A stretch of DNA of 64,000 bases. Origin: Campanula takesimana (taxonomy: Eukaryota > Streptophyta > Magnoliopsida > Asterales > Campanulaceae). A model generated the notes under the pieces. The model saw nothing but the letters and a program-made list of their open reading frames with translations. It was not told the DNA's origin and did no database searches. The DNA lies in the NCBI GenBank assembly GCA_026119855.1, contig JAOWBW010000147.1, positions 1 through 64,000 on the forward strand, read 5' to 3'. The translations under genes were made by a program, and so were the position numbers. Shown piece by piece: positions 1 through 11,723 of this stretch. Numbering within the stretch: the stretch's first letter is position 1; every line of letters starts with the position of its first letter.

Positions 1-477
1 AGTCAACCCTCTCCCATAGAGCCAGTTGACCATGTCTCGCCTTTGACCCCTAGAGTCATGCCTCCTTGCGGATCTAAGTAACCCCGCGTACCTCGAACTA
101 CGTTAGGCTCGATTCCCCGCGAACGGATACGTAGGAATCCTATACCACTTGGTCCAGCCATGCAACCAAAATCGGTTAAAGCCGTCGTCCCGTCAGATTG
201 GGATGCTTATTTCTATCGACAACCCCGCTCCTTCGAAGCGACGTTGCCGAAGGGCTCTGTAAGTACCCCAATCTGAAACCGACCTATCTTAGATGTAGCC
301 TTAGCACCGTTTTCAGGGATAAGCTAATAGGCCAGGACCTCCCTAGGATAAGATATAAATTCCAGGACTACTCTGGTAGAAAATTAGAAAAATCGAGAAG
401 CTCGCCAGATGAACCGTACGGATGCTTTGGGTACTAGAGGGGCCTAGCCGTACGCTGGTTTGGGCACCCTCAGTCCC

Positions 478-485
478 TATAAATA
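478..485 (+). promoter_or_regulatory. TATA box of the Tat-like LTR
   Basis: TATAAATA sits in a GC-poor context, just downstream of the paired CCGTACG words at 414-455. It is the likely core promoter of the LTR; function is inferred. Confidence 0.5.
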
Positions 486-1632
486 GAACCCCTTGCTGAT
501 CATTTCAGGGGGGAGAAACATTAGAACTAAGGTTACTCTGTCGAATTCACCTCAGGATAGTGTGAGTAAGAGTGAACAAAGAGTGAAAGAGAGAAGGAGA
601 TTGGCCTAACCCAAGATAGGTAAAGCCAACCACCTTCTCCCCCTCCCTTCTCTTCATCTAAGAACTCTATTTATCTTTGATCTTGTCATTTATTGTTGAT
701 CTTTACATTCTTGCAAGTCTTGTCCATTCAAGCAATATACATATATCTATTATTATTTATATTTCCTATCCCAGCCTGAGATGATCAAAGTGCCCTCCAT
801 ACTTTGTGTGGAAGAGGTTCAAACCTAGTTTGATCATGGCTTGTTGATTGTTCATTTACATTCTTGTCATGGATGATGCTCTTGTTGTTTCATTTTGCTC
901 ATTTTTAAGCTATGCTGATCATGTTGAGGATAAAGTCTCAATCTTTATCCTCATCACCTTGATCTAGCCCAAAATTCCCAAGTTTGGGTAATAAAGATCC
1001 AATCTTTATGGTTTGTTCTTATCCCTAAAGGATTAATCTTGCCTAGAAGAGCCATTTTGATGGTAAAGTTTCAATCTTTACTCATCAAATGGTCACTATG
1101 GCTCAAAAGGGCATATTGGGCCACCTTTTTCATGTTTCTCCCATGATTGCCTTTGATCATGCCCAAACTCTTGTTTTGGGAGGTTTTTTTGATGATCAAA
1201 TGGCATAGGAATGATTTGTTAATGTTGTTTTGTGTTGGAATAACAAACTGGAATCAGAACAGTTTGTCCAGTTCAAGCAGAATGCTCTGTTTCTGCCTGG
1301 AACTGGACTGTTGCTTGAACAAACTGTAAAATCCCAGGAGTGGTCTCCCCATCCGTACGGCTACATTGGCCGTATGGGAGCCATTTTGCCCTTCTGTCTT
1401 CTGTTTTCTTGTCAAACAAACCCTTTTTCAGTTGAAAAGATAAAAAAAGTTAAAACAAAGATTTTCGTTAAAACACACACACACACATGCACTTTTGTTA
1501 ACTAACAAGGGAGACTCGGCTTTGTCCGAGGCAACTTGGAAGACGTAAAACTCTTCCCAAGTTGTAACCTGATCTCCGAACCTTTGAACTCAAACCTTTT
1601 GTCATTTTGTTGGGTTTAAAATTAACAAAATG

Positions 1633-1642
1633 TGGCGACTCC
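1633..1642 (+). other. Primer-binding site of a Tat-like gypsy element
   Basis: TGGCGACTCC follows the LTR 3' part directly. The same word (TGGCGACTCT) follows the second Tat-like LTR at about 37392. Tat/Ogre elements use tRNA-Arg with this type of site. Confidence 0.5.
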
Positions 1643-1730
1643 GTTAAATTGGTCCGGTTCCCGCGTTTGGTATTTCGCCCTTGAAACGTGCTCGTGTTTG
1701 TTTTTTGGGCGGGATCCTTACAACATTACA

Positions 1731-2326
1731 AAAATTCGATTACACTTGGATACAATAGGTTAATAAGTATTGTATCTAAGTGTTGCACTTGGATACACTA
1801 TGTAAAAACTAATGTATCCAATTGTTTTTCGAAAATTAACTAATGTATCCAAGTGTATCCAATGTATCTAATATCTGGACCCTTGATTTTTTTTTTTTAA
1901 TCTAATGGTTATGATTGGTTCTCACGGTTCTCATATAAAACGGTTCTCACAAGAGCGCGACCCTATATATATATATACATGTAGGTGCTCAAATGAGAAA
2001 CCTAAATATCGTGAGAACCGTGAGAACCAATCATAACCATTAGATTAGAAAAAAAAACAAGGGTCCATATGTTAGATACAATTGATACACTTAGATACAT
2101 TACAAAAAATTCGACTACACTTGGATACAATAGGTTAATAAGTTTTGTATCTAAGTGTTGCACTTGGATACACTATGTTAAAAACTAATGTATCCAATTG
2201 TTTTTCGAAAATTAACTAATGTATCCAATGTATCTAACATTTGGACCCTTGATTTTTTTTCTAATCTAATGGTTATGATTGGTTCTCATATAAAATGTTC
2301 TCACGCGGCCCTATATATATATATAA
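1731..2326. repeat. Internally duplicated, partly palindromic MITE-like block
   Basis: A unit of about 230-245 bp occurs twice in direct orientation (about 1731-1975 and 2101-2326), each copy ending in CCCTATATATATATATA. Between them, about 2011-2048 carries the reverse complement of the GGTTATGATTGGTTCTCACGG segment at about 1909-1928. TACACTTGGATAC-like words recur many times. The class (non-autonomous Helitron or terminal-inverted-repeat element) is not resolved, and no coding sequence is seen. Confidence 0.6.
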
Positions 2327-2740
2327 GATTTCATCTATTTTATAGAATCAAAATAAAAAAAATCAAACTAGCTACTATGCTTCATAAACCATCATTAAAC
2401 ACGTATCTGGTTGGTACTAGTAGTTAGCTTCCAACATTATTTTATTCCAATTTAAAAAAGTATCAAACCATTTTTTATTACTCATCTCCGTTCTATAATA
2501 AACGCATTTAATTTGTGAACAATTTTAATTAATGTAGTATTTGTATAATACATGTATCATGCAAAAAATTACATAACTCTTATTCTTTGGAAACGCAACA
2601 TTCTTTTTTTTAGATCCAATCAAATTGAAAATTTCAGACATTTATTTCTAAAAAAAAAAAAAAAAAAAAAACAAAAACAAAAACAAAAACAAAAAAGAAG
2701 AAACAATTAGGTATACATTGATCCCGTCAATCTCGTTTAT
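2327..2740. other. AT-rich intergenic DNA
   Basis: No gene is seen. The segment contains a long A-run near 2650-2670 followed by CAAAAA repeats. Confidence 0.6.
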
Positions 2741-2743
2741 CAC

Positions 2744-2751
2744 TATAAATA
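2744..2751 (+). promoter_or_regulatory. TATA box of the DUF4228 gene
   Basis: TATAAATA lies about 150 bp upstream of the ATG at 2900. The intervening leader is rich in CA, as is typical of a plant 5' untranslated region. This makes the split gene look like a formerly functional host gene rather than a retrocopy. Confidence 0.5.
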
Positions 2752-2899
2752 AAATTGTTCCCAACTAACAAAAACTTAGAACCAAGTCATCATCCCATAT
2801 GTACAACTATCCCATAAATAACACCAACTCACACCCATCTCAATCTCCCTTTCCATACCCCAAACACACACTACTTACACACACATTGTTGTTATATAC

Positions 2900-3022
2900 A
2901 TGGGTCAAGCATCATCATCTTGTTCTTGTGCACCATCTATGATATTTAACGGTGTAGTGAAGGTGTTGCTAAGTGATGGAAGCTTGGAAATTTACACAAG
3001 ACCCGTTAAGGCGGCTGAGCTA
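2900..3022 (+). pseudogene. DUF4228 (PADRE) protein gene, 5' part, split by a retrotransposon
   Basis: This is the first 41 codons of a small plant protein, beginning MGQASSSCSC with a potential N-myristoylation glycine at position 2. It continues with VVKVLLSDGSLEIYTRPVKA, the start of the DUF4228/PADRE domain found in plant stress- and pathogen-responsive proteins. The frame is cut after codon 41 by the element at 3023. It resumes at 25095, once one copy of the AGCTA target duplication (3018-3022 and 25090-25094) is discounted, to give a continuous frame of about 170 residues. In the present state translation runs into the LTR and stops at 3082. The ancestral single-exon gene is inferred, and the allele is probably null. 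Confidence 0.9.
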
Positions 3023-3214
3023 TGTTGGGGTGCAACCCAAAGTCCCACATCGGCAATTAAGAAACAATTGCAAGGTATATAAGAGCACTCACCCACTTCA
3101 TTAGTATGAGGCCTTTTGGGGGTTGACTCCAAAACAAATCCGTGCGGGCTGGGCCCAAAGCGGACAATATCATACTAATGTGGGAAAGTGGTGGTGGTGG
3201 TCGCGGTCCCAACA
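3023..3214 (+). repeat. 5' LTR, TRIM-like (192 bp)
   Basis: It starts TGTTGGGGTGCAACCC and ends GCGGTCCCAACA. It nearly matches 24897-25089, with a few differences including one extra base in the 3' copy. The length falls in the range of TRIM elements and is far shorter than the other LTRs here (about 0.5-2.1 kb). Confidence 0.92.
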
Positions 3215-3216
3215 AC

Positions 3217-3228
3217 TGGTATCAGAGC
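3217..3228 (+). other. Primer-binding site (initiator tRNA-Met)
   Basis: TGGTATCAGAGC lies 2 nt after the LTR end and is complementary to the 3' end of plant initiator tRNA-Met, the usual primer of copia and many gypsy elements. Confidence 0.85.
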
Positions 3229-3275
3229 TCTGGTTGGAAATCAGGGTTTAATCGTAAGATTGGTTTATCAAGCGA

Positions 3276-3959
3276 TTGGGTGTTGTCAAGCAATCAAGAA
3301 TGGGCAAGGACAAACAGGCGGTTGAGAAATTTGATGGTTCTGACTACGGGTTTTGGAGGATGCAAATAGAGGATCTCTTGTACAACAAAGATCTCTATAA
3401 GCCTCTAAAGGGTGTCAAACCGGAAGGAGAAAAGCAAGAAGATTGGGATCTCATGGATCGGAAGGCCCTAGGGGTGGTTAGATCTACTTTGTCAAAGTGG
3501 ATCGCGAAGACTACCAAGAAGGCGAAGACCACAAAGGAGCTATTGGATTATCTTACTGAGAGATTTGAAACTCCATCTGCTGCAAACAAGGTTGATTTGA
3601 TACGCAAGATGGGTAGTCTCAAGATGCAAGAGGGAGGATCCTTAGCTAAGCAAATCGATGAGTTTATGGATGTTATAGACTCATTGACTGCGCTGGATAT
3701 TACGTTTGATGATGAGGTTCATGCGTGCTTGTTGCTAGCGTCTTTACCAGGAAGTTGGAGCGGGACGGTGACAGCGATCAATGCTTCAGCGGGTAAGAAC
3801 AAGTTGAAGTATGATGATGTTAAGGATTTCTTGTTGGGCGAGGAAAATCGTTTGAAGAAGTTGGGGACATCGTCTACTTCGGGATCGGCCTTAGCTACTA
3901 CTAGCAGGGGAAGGCCGGGTACTAGCAATAAGGGAAGAACTGAATCAAGGGAAACGTAG
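3276..3959 (+). CDS. Tork-like copia Gag (truncated by frameshift)
   Basis: The 227-residue frame carries the UBN2-type Gag core of Tork-lineage copia elements: an N-terminal YGFWRMQIEDLL segment, the LDYLTERFE region and the ACLLLASLP block. It would form the particle shell. The frame ends at 3959 after a frameshift. The following sequence continues in another frame with a basic linker and a zinc knuckle (CYHCK...GHYKKDC) at about 4021-4062, itself broken by a missing base. The homologous Gag at 63694-63984 (minus) shows the relationship. It is a remnant, not expected to work. Confidence 0.85.
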   Translation: MGVVKQSRMGKDKQAVEKFDGSDYGFWRMQIEDLLYNKDLYKPLKGVKPEGEKQEDWDLMDRKALGVVRSTLSKWIAKTTKKAKTTKELLDYLTERFETPSAANKVDLIRKMGSLKMQEGGSLAKQIDEFMDVIDSLTALDITFDDEVHACLLLASLPGSWSGTVTAINASAGKNKLKYDDVKDFLLGEENRLKKLGTSSTSGSALATTSRGRPGTSNKGRTESRET

Positions 3960-5026
3960 TGGTGGTAAGGGCAAGACCGTGGAGATCAGAGATAAACCAA
4001 GGGTTGCGAAAGGATCGGTGCAGTGTTATCATTGCAAGAGTTAGGACACTACAAGAAGGATTGTCCCAATCGTGGGGGCAATTCGGTGAATGTGACAGTC
4101 GAAGGTGATGATGTACTGGTTCTGAGTGTTAGTAGTGCACTAGAATCATGGGTGCTGGATCGGGGGCATCATTCCACTCTTGCGGGCATGCAGAAGAGAT
4201 GGAAAATTATACTTCCGGTGATTTCGGTAAGGTCTATCTGGCGGATGGCGAGCCTTTGGAAATCAAGGGGAAGGGGGATGTCAGAATAGGAGCATCGGAC
4301 GGGAAGGTCTTACATCTGAACGGGGTCAGGCACATTCCGGGTTTGAAAAAGAACCTATTATCAGTTGGGCATTGGACGAAGAAGGTTACAAGGTAACATT
4401 CGGCTGCAGGAACTGGGTTATTACCAAGGAGGATCGTGAGATCGCTCGGGGTGATAAGGAGGGGACACTGTATTTGGCGAATAACACCAAGGATAGTATC
4501 GCGTGGGCGTCAGCCAAGGTGATACTGATTTGTGGCACTGTCGATTGGGTCACATGAGTGAGAAGGGGATGAAGATACTTTGTTCAAAGGGACTACTACC
4601 GGGTTTGAAGACAGTCGACGTGGGATCTGCGAAGATTGTGTGTTTGGCAAACAGGCGAGAAGTAATTTCTCGAGGACAGGTAGGGCATTGAGGGAAGCAA
4701 GTTAGAACTGGTTCACACGTATTTGTGGGGACCATCTCCGGTAACTTCTCTGGGTGGTGCGTCATATTACATGACCTTCATTGATGATTCAACAAGGAAG
4801 GTCTGGGGTTTATTTCTTGAAACACAAAGATGAGGCATTCGAGGTGTTTAAGAAATGGAGGGCCTTGGTGGAGAATCAGACGGGACTTAAGCTTAAGTGC
4901 TTGAGGTCAGATAACGGAGGGGAGTATGAGCTCGGGGAGTTCAAGGAATATTGTGCAGCGAATGGCATTCGCATGGAGAAGACTCCAAGGGAACACCACA
5001 ACACAACGGGGTTGCAGAGAGTGTCG
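3960..5026 (+). pseudogene. Tork-like copia protease / integrase N-terminal half, frameshifted
   Basis: The reading frame shifts several times. The zinc knuckle loses a base near 4042. The protease motif expected as DSGAS is read as LDRGHHS in one frame and GSGAS in the next, because of a missing base near 4158. The LISVGQ-type block is shifted near 4371. The GAG-pre-integrase region (LWHCRLGHMSEKG) and integrase core (LRSDNGGEY at about 4904-4930) are recognisable. The integrase is then cut at 5031 by a gypsy insertion and resumes at 13831 with the ERMNRTL segment. Comparison with the cleaner copy at 62816-63646 supports these breaks. Confidence 0.85.
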
Positions 5027-5031
5027 CGACC

Positions 5032-7132
5032 CCGGACCCCGCGGGCCCGAGACCGCGATCTGGACGTCGACTCTAAAACCAAAACTATGAAATACTGAAG
5101 TTAAAATTCCATTTGATACCAAAAGGTAATGATCCAAGTTTTACAATTCCAAGTTTAATAAAAAACAAATGCAACTATCATAAACTTCCACAAGTTTATA
5201 CCCAACAAAATACAATTATACAATTCTTAATGACGTCAATGTTTGGTACAACTACCCCAAAATGTTACACATTTACATAATGTAAACCAACCTATATCAA
5301 CCTTCCCCAAAAGAATGGATCCACACTCGACGTCCTCTTTCTCGTGATCAGCGAGACTAATCCTTAGCACCTGGGGGGGTTAAGGAAAAACAAAGATAAA
5401 AGAAAAGGGGGTGAGATAAATCTCAATAAGTTACTAATGCAACTACATGACATGCTATGATACAAGAAGCAATAAGCAATAATAAAATAAATATCAAATA
5501 GCACATAGCATTTATCACATAACAGATAGCAGCGGAAATAAACACATAACAAAGGATATAGCCAAGGTTTTCCAAACCGGAACATCCAAATAAAGGATCG
5601 CTGCGCAGCTTCATAATCAACAAATCATCATCTTCATAATAGCATGAAAGCCGAAGAGAAAACCCCCGGTACCGGAACCAATAACCAAATGAAGTGTCAC
5701 AAGGGACGGGAGACATGCCACAAAGTCATGCTCCAAGAAGCTAAACTGCACACAAAGGAGCTAGCTCTTCTCACATCCAGGCCAATCTGGAGGAGGGTAA
5801 TAATGGAATGGGGCAAAACAATGGTCAACATCACAATGGACTTGGCCGTGCCATCATAATGTTTCGCATCGCCAAAACACACACAAAATACCAGCTGGAC
5901 TTTCACGTAAAGGCTAAGTAATAAAATACTAGCACGATAAACAACAAAGGATTCCAAAGTAGGGAATCATGCCAAATAATCACCAAGAAGATAAAATGAA
6001 CCAACAATACACAATAAAGGTGCTTCAAAGTCCCAATTAACCATTTATGAATATCAAAACAAACTTGATCACAAAGGACCCAATTCTATCTCTAAAGTGT
6101 ACTACAATGATCACTAAGGTCAACTAGAAGGACACCAAAGACTTAGACCAAAACACGTTCTTCAACCACACCAAATAACAAATGTAAATTTTCAGAGGAC
6201 TGTGCGGCCGCCCAAAAGGGTATGTGCGGTAGCCCAAAAAGGCCATTAAACAAGAACAAAAGCTTTCAGATAGTTGTGCGGTCGCCCAGACAATTTGTGC
6301 GGCCGCCCAACCTTCTTGTTTGCCGGAAATCGGAAGAACAACTTGGGTTCTTCCATTTTTATACCCAAAACACATTTCCACCAAAATCCAACATTCCAAC
6401 TAGTATACTAATGTACCAACACAACTAATAAGTCTAAAGAGACTCATACAACCACATTTAACAACCAAATCAAGAATCAAACCCAACATTCAAGATTTCA
6501 TTTCACCATTTTTGATCAAAACCCAAAATAAATTACCAATAAATTCAAAACCAAACCAAACTTCAAATATAACACATCAAACATCATATAAACATGATAT
6601 GAACATTTTAGCATCAAAATGGGGAAAAGTAACTTACTTGATAAATCTCAAAGTTGATGGATTTCAAATATTTTTGGCTTCCAACGATCCCATCGACGAT
6701 CTAAACACATTTCACGTTTTAAGAAATGAGAGATTATGAGAGGAAGAGGAAGATAATGAAGAGAGAAGGAAGAGAAGAAAAACTCACCTTTTTGCTTGGA
6801 GAGAGAGAGGAAGAAATGGGCTGGGAAAAATGGGATGGAGAGAGTGAGGAGAAGGTGGTGTAGGGAGAGGGTAGGAGTAATTTAAAAACTTACACAAAGA
6901 CCCCCTCCTCAAAAACTACCCAACTCAATACTCCCCACTAACAACTAAGACCCAATATTTCTACATTAGCACAAATAACCCAAATAAAATGCTAGGCATA
7001 AATTATTATAACACATAAATTGCACACATAATTATTTAAATAAATAATAATTTAAATAAATAAATAAGCAAATAATTAAACAAAAATCATTTAATTACTA
7101 ATAAAATAGAGCCTAGATTTCGGGTCGTGACA
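5032..7132 (-). repeat. 3' LTR of the minus-strand gypsy (2101 bp)
   Basis: In plus orientation it begins TGTCGCGACCCC and ends GGGTCGTGACA. It is nearly identical to 11724-13825. It holds the four-copy GC-rich word cluster at 6202-6310, of which the second copy is degraded (GCGGTAGCCC). The polypurine tract lies just right of it (7133-7150, read CCCCCTT on the plus strand). Confidence 0.92.
6202..6310. repeat. GC-rich word cluster 1 (four copies)
   Basis: GTGCGGYCGCCCA-like words start at 6202, 6224 (degenerate), 6276 and 6297, with spacings of 22, 52 and 21 bp, in an otherwise AT-rich LTR. Confidence 0.85.
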
Positions 7133-7181
7133 TTCACTCCCCCTTAAAGAAAATTCGACCCGAATTTTAACGAGACTCACC

Positions 7182-10100
7182 TTAAACAAAAAGCCACGGA
7201 AATTTCCTCTCGATCTCATCACGGAGCTCCCACGTCAACTCCTCGATGTCATGATTCCTCCAAAGAACTCGAACCAACGCAATGCTCTTGCTTCTCACTC
7301 TTGGACTTTGGAATCTAGGATCCGAACCGATCGTTCCTCATAAGTCATATCGGGCTCAATATCCTCCGGTATCCTCGGTAACACGTGAGATGGATCATGA
7401 ACATACTTCCGAAGCATAGAAACGTGAAAGACGTTGTGCAACCGGTCTAAGGATGGCGGTAACGCAAGACGATACGCTAGAAGTCCAACCTTTCCCAAAA
7501 TCTCAAACGGGCCAATAGACCTTGGAGCCAAATTGCCTTTCTTCCCAAACCTACGAATACCCACCTTCGGAGATACTTTCAAGAACACCAAATCACCGGT
7601 CTGAAAACTAAGATCTCACCTTCGGTTGTCTGCGTAGCTCTTATGTCGACTCTGGGCTGTCTTCAATCTATCCCGGATAACTCTAACTTTCTCAACCGAA
7701 TCCCGAAGCAAATCAATACCCACGATCTTCGCTTCACCAACCTCATCCCAACAAATAGGCGATCTACATTTCCTTCCATACAAAGCCTCAAACGGAGCCA
7801 TCTCGATACTAGCCTGATAACTGTTGTTGTAAGAGAACTCCACTAACGGTAGGTGCGAATCCCAAGAATCGGAAAAGTCTATCGCACAAGCTCGCACATA
7901 TCCTCAAGAATCTGAATAGTCCTCTCGGATTGCCATCGGTCTGAGGATGAAAAGCTGTACTAAATCGCAAATCTGTACCCAAAGCTTCCTGAAACGCCTT
8001 CCAGAATCTAGAAGTAAACCTCGGGTCTCGATATGACACAATGCTAACCGGAACTCCATGGAATCTAACAATCTCATCAATGTAAAGGGTCGCAAGCTTC
8101 TCTATCGAATATCTGATATCAATAGGCAAGAAATGGGCACTCTTGGTCAATCTATCCACTATTACCCAAACACTGTCATACTTCCTACGGGTACGAGGCA
8201 ATCCCGTAACAAAATCCATAGTCACATGCTCCCATTTCCACTCGGGAATCTCTAACGGCTGAAGTAATCCCGCGGGTCTCTGATGCTCGGCTTTGACCTG
8301 CTGACACGTTAAACACCTTGAAACATACTCCGCTATTTCCCTCTTCATATTAATCCACCAAAATCGTTGCTTCAAATCCTGATACATCTTCGTACTACCC
8401 TGATGAATAGTATACCTCTATTTGTGACCCTCATCAAGAACTTTCTGTTTAATTCCATCAACATCGGGTACGCACAAACGACCACGGAAAGTCAAAACTC
8501 CACTCGAACTCAATGAAAAATCCTCGAAGTTCTTTTCCTTCAATTTACCTATTATCTTCACCAACTCGGGATCCTCTTTCTGAACTTCCTTTATCCTCTG
8601 AATTAGGGTCGGAGACACCCTAATATTCGCAAAAATAGCCCCATGTCTCGATTCACGAGGAGACCAATCTCAAACATCCTCAAGCATTTTCCATTCTCGA
8701 ACCATCATCGAAGCCACATAAGACTTTCTACTAATCGCATCGGCTACCACATTCGCCTTTCCCGGGTGATAAGAAATCGTGCAATCATAATCCTTCAACA
8801 ATTCCATCCATCGGTGCTGCCTATTATTCAACTCTTTCTGGGAGAAAAGGTACTTCAAACTCTTGTGATCGGTAAAAATCTCGAACTTCGCTCCATAAAG
8901 GTAGTGTTTCCATTTGTGCAACGCAAAGACAATAGCCGCTAACTCCATAACATGAGTCGGGTAATTCTGTTCACTAGGGGTCAACTTCCTCGAAGCATAA
9001 GCAATCACTTTCCCATTCTGCATCAACACACAACCCAAACCCTCTTTCGAAGCATCACTGTAAATCACTAGGCCATCGCTCCCATTAGGCAAAGTCAAGA
9101 TCGGTGCGGTAGTCAACCTCTTCTTCAATTCCTCGAAACTCTTGTCACACTTCTCGGTCCACACAAACGGGACATTCTTCCGGGTCAACTGAGTCATCGG
9201 AGTAGCAATCCTCGAAAACCCCTCAATAAATCTTCGGTAATAACCGGCTAAACCCAGAAAACTACGAATCTCGGTCACTGACTCGGGTCTCTTCAATCCA
9301 CTATGGCTTCAATCTTTGAAGGATCCACCGAAATCCCATCTTTAGAAATCACATGACCCAGAAATGACACCTTCTCGAGCCAAAATCCGCATTTACTAAA
9401 CTTCGCAAATAATTTCTCCCTCGCAAGAACGGATAAAACTGTCCTCAAATGCTGCTCGTGCTCTTCTCGGGATCTCGAATAAACAAGAATGTCGTCGATG
9501 AAAACACCACGAACGAATCAAGATAGGGATGGAAAATCCGGTTCATCAAATCCATAAACACGGCCGGCGCGTTAGTCAACCCAAACGGCATAACCAAGAA
9601 CTCGTAATGACCATAACGAGTGCGAAAAGCAGTCTTCGGAATATCCTCCGATCGAACCTTCAACTGATGGTACCCACTCCTCAAATCAAGTTTCGAGAAA
9701 ACCACGGACCCTTGAAGCTGATCAAACAAATCATCGATGTGCGGTAGAGGATACTTATTCTTCACCGTGACCTGATTCAACTTCCGGTAATCTATACACA
9801 ATCTCAACGAACCATCTTTCTTCCGCACGAATAAAACTGGTGCTCCCCACGGGGAAACACTAGGGCGGATAAACCCTCGATCAAGCAACTCTTGCAACTG
9901 GACCTTTAATTCCTTCAACTCTGCGGGAGCTAACCTATAAGGTGCTTTCGAAATTGGAGCCGTACCCGGCAAAAGGTCTATACAAAACTCAATCTCACGA
10001 TCGGGAGGCATATCATACTCGGTAGAGAAAACATCGGGAAATTCCCGAACTACCCGAACACTATCAAAACTAGGGGATTCCTTCCTAGTATCAAGAACAC

Positions 10101-11602
10101 TAGCCAAATACCCCTCACAACCACTATGCAATAATTTTCTCGCCTTCAAATAAGAAATTAAGCGAACCTTTCTACTCAGAGGACTAGCCTCAAACACAAA
10201 TTTAGGCACATCGGGAATGGAAAAAGTAACAGTTTTCTTACGGTAATCAACGGAAGCATGAAACTTGCTCAACCAATCCATACCCAAAATGACATCAAAG
10301 TCTTGGATAGGAAGAACCACCAAATCCGCACAAAGGACACGACCACAAATAACCACATCACAAGCACGAAAGACTCGATCAGAAATCAAGCATTCTCCTA
10401 TAGGGGTCGACACCTCTAGCACGTACGGTAAAGACTCGAATGCAGCATTTAACATGGAAGCAAATTGCACAGAAATGTATGAATGAGATGATCCTGGAGG
10501 CGCTCACATTAGACACAGAAACAATACCTCCAATAACGGATGGATCATCGGTAGCTTGTTGTTGATTCATGGCATAAACCTTTCCTTGAATTTTGGGCTT
10601 CCCAGCGGCATCCCTTTTCTGACCCAGATTAGTACCAACTCCTGACCCGGATGCTTGTACTCTACCTCTCGGGCAATCTTTTACAAAGTTGCACCTTCCT
10701 TGCTTCTTCCAACAACGGTCTTCAGAATGACCTTCCTTTTGACAATACGAACAAAGCCTCCTAATTTGGCTCCCTTGGTTCCCGGAAGTGGTACCCGGGT
10801 TCCTTGGGATCGGTTGCCCTCGGAACTGAGATTGTCCCCCAAAGTTACCTCGGTTATCGGAATGGTGTTGTGCCTTGCTTTGCCCTCCCGGCTTGCTCGG
10901 GTTAGCTACCTCGGTCTTCTTTTTATGCTCCCCAATATCTTGCTCTATTAAGTAGGCTCGGTCCACCGCATCTTGGAAAGTCACAATCCGTTGGGCAATA
11001 AGTTGAGTACGGATGGAGGTCTTCAATCCCCGAATAAATCTCATAGCCTTTTGTTCCTCGGTCCTCACCAAATAGTCGCAATACCGGGCTAATTCTATGA
11101 ACTTAGCCGAGTATTGTGCTATAGACAACACACCTTGCTCCAAGTTGAGTAGCTCGATCTCCTTTCGGTTTTGATCAACAACCGGAATGAAATGCTCCTT
11201 GAATTTGCGCACAAACAACTTCCACGCATACACCGTGTGAGTATCATCCCAAGTAGTTTTAACACCTTTCCACCAATGCTCGGCGGCTCCCACAAGCTTG
11301 TAAGCCGCAAACCGGACCTTGTCCTCATCCGAACACCCAAATACATCATAAATCTTCTCCATCGACTCAATCCACAACTCAGCCTTCCGAACATCGGGTT
11401 CCCCATTGAATTCAACCGGTTTCAACTTCAGAAATTGCTCCAATCCATAGCGGGGTGGTGCTTGTTCTACCCTCGGACCTTGATCATGTATGGCCTTCAT
11501 GGCCGCCTCGAACATGCCTTGAAACATGGCACGTGCTTCTTCCCTTGTGTCATTCTGATTATGTGCCCCACTAGTACCTCCTCTGTTTCTTCTTCCAGAC
11601 AT
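7182..11602 (-). pseudogene. Gypsy gag-pol polyprotein, multiply broken
   Basis: Read right to left it contains Gag, a zinc knuckle, protease, RT, RNase H, integrase and an integrase C-terminal extension. Judged against the near-intact copy at 52655-57115, the lesions are these. The second zinc knuckle has lost about 21 nt near 10670. A net 14-nt deletion near 10500 removes the catalytic aspartate of the protease and shifts the frame. Single-base losses lie next to the RT FIDD motif (about 9506), before RNase H (about 9296) and after the integrase TDG motif (about 7940). Stops occur near 8417 and 7616, and a further shift near 7294. It cannot encode a working element. Confidence 0.93.
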
Positions 11603-11709
11603 TGAGAACAATTACCTGCATAAAACATCAACCGTTAATCACTCCGCACACTACTACCCACCTAGGTCATACTAATCCACCTAGACTTATACTTAGAGCC
11701 AATGCCATA

Positions 11710-11721
11710 GCTCTGATACCA
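11710..11721 (-). other. Primer-binding site of the minus-strand gypsy
   Basis: Read on the minus strand it is TGGTATCAGAGC, 2 nt from the LTR that starts at 11724. It matches initiator tRNA-Met. Confidence 0.85.
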
Positions 11722-11723
11722 AC

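Larger units (their letters stand above)
1..1730 (+). mobile_element. Tat/Ogre-like Ty3/gypsy remnant: 3' untranslated end, LTR and primer-binding site
   Basis: No long ORF is present. The segment around 100-270 (GGATACGTAGG, then a run ending near GCCGAAGGGCTCTG) resembles 35216-35370 in this window and is the kind of 3' leader found in plant Tat-lineage gypsy elements. A TATA box lies at 478-485. The stretch ends in TGGCGACTCC (1633-1642), which fits the tRNA-Arg type primer site of Tat/Ogre elements. The order 3' leader, LTR, primer site suggests an LTR shared by two internal fragments. The exact LTR start is unclear. Two pairs of palindromic words occur (414-421 with 447-455, and 1353-1360 with 1368-1378). 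Confidence 0.6.

Noticed and set aside
3142..3369. 75-residue open frame across the 5' LTR and primer site
   Set aside because: It overlaps the LTR and primer site in a frame without any family match; the real Gag starts at 3276.
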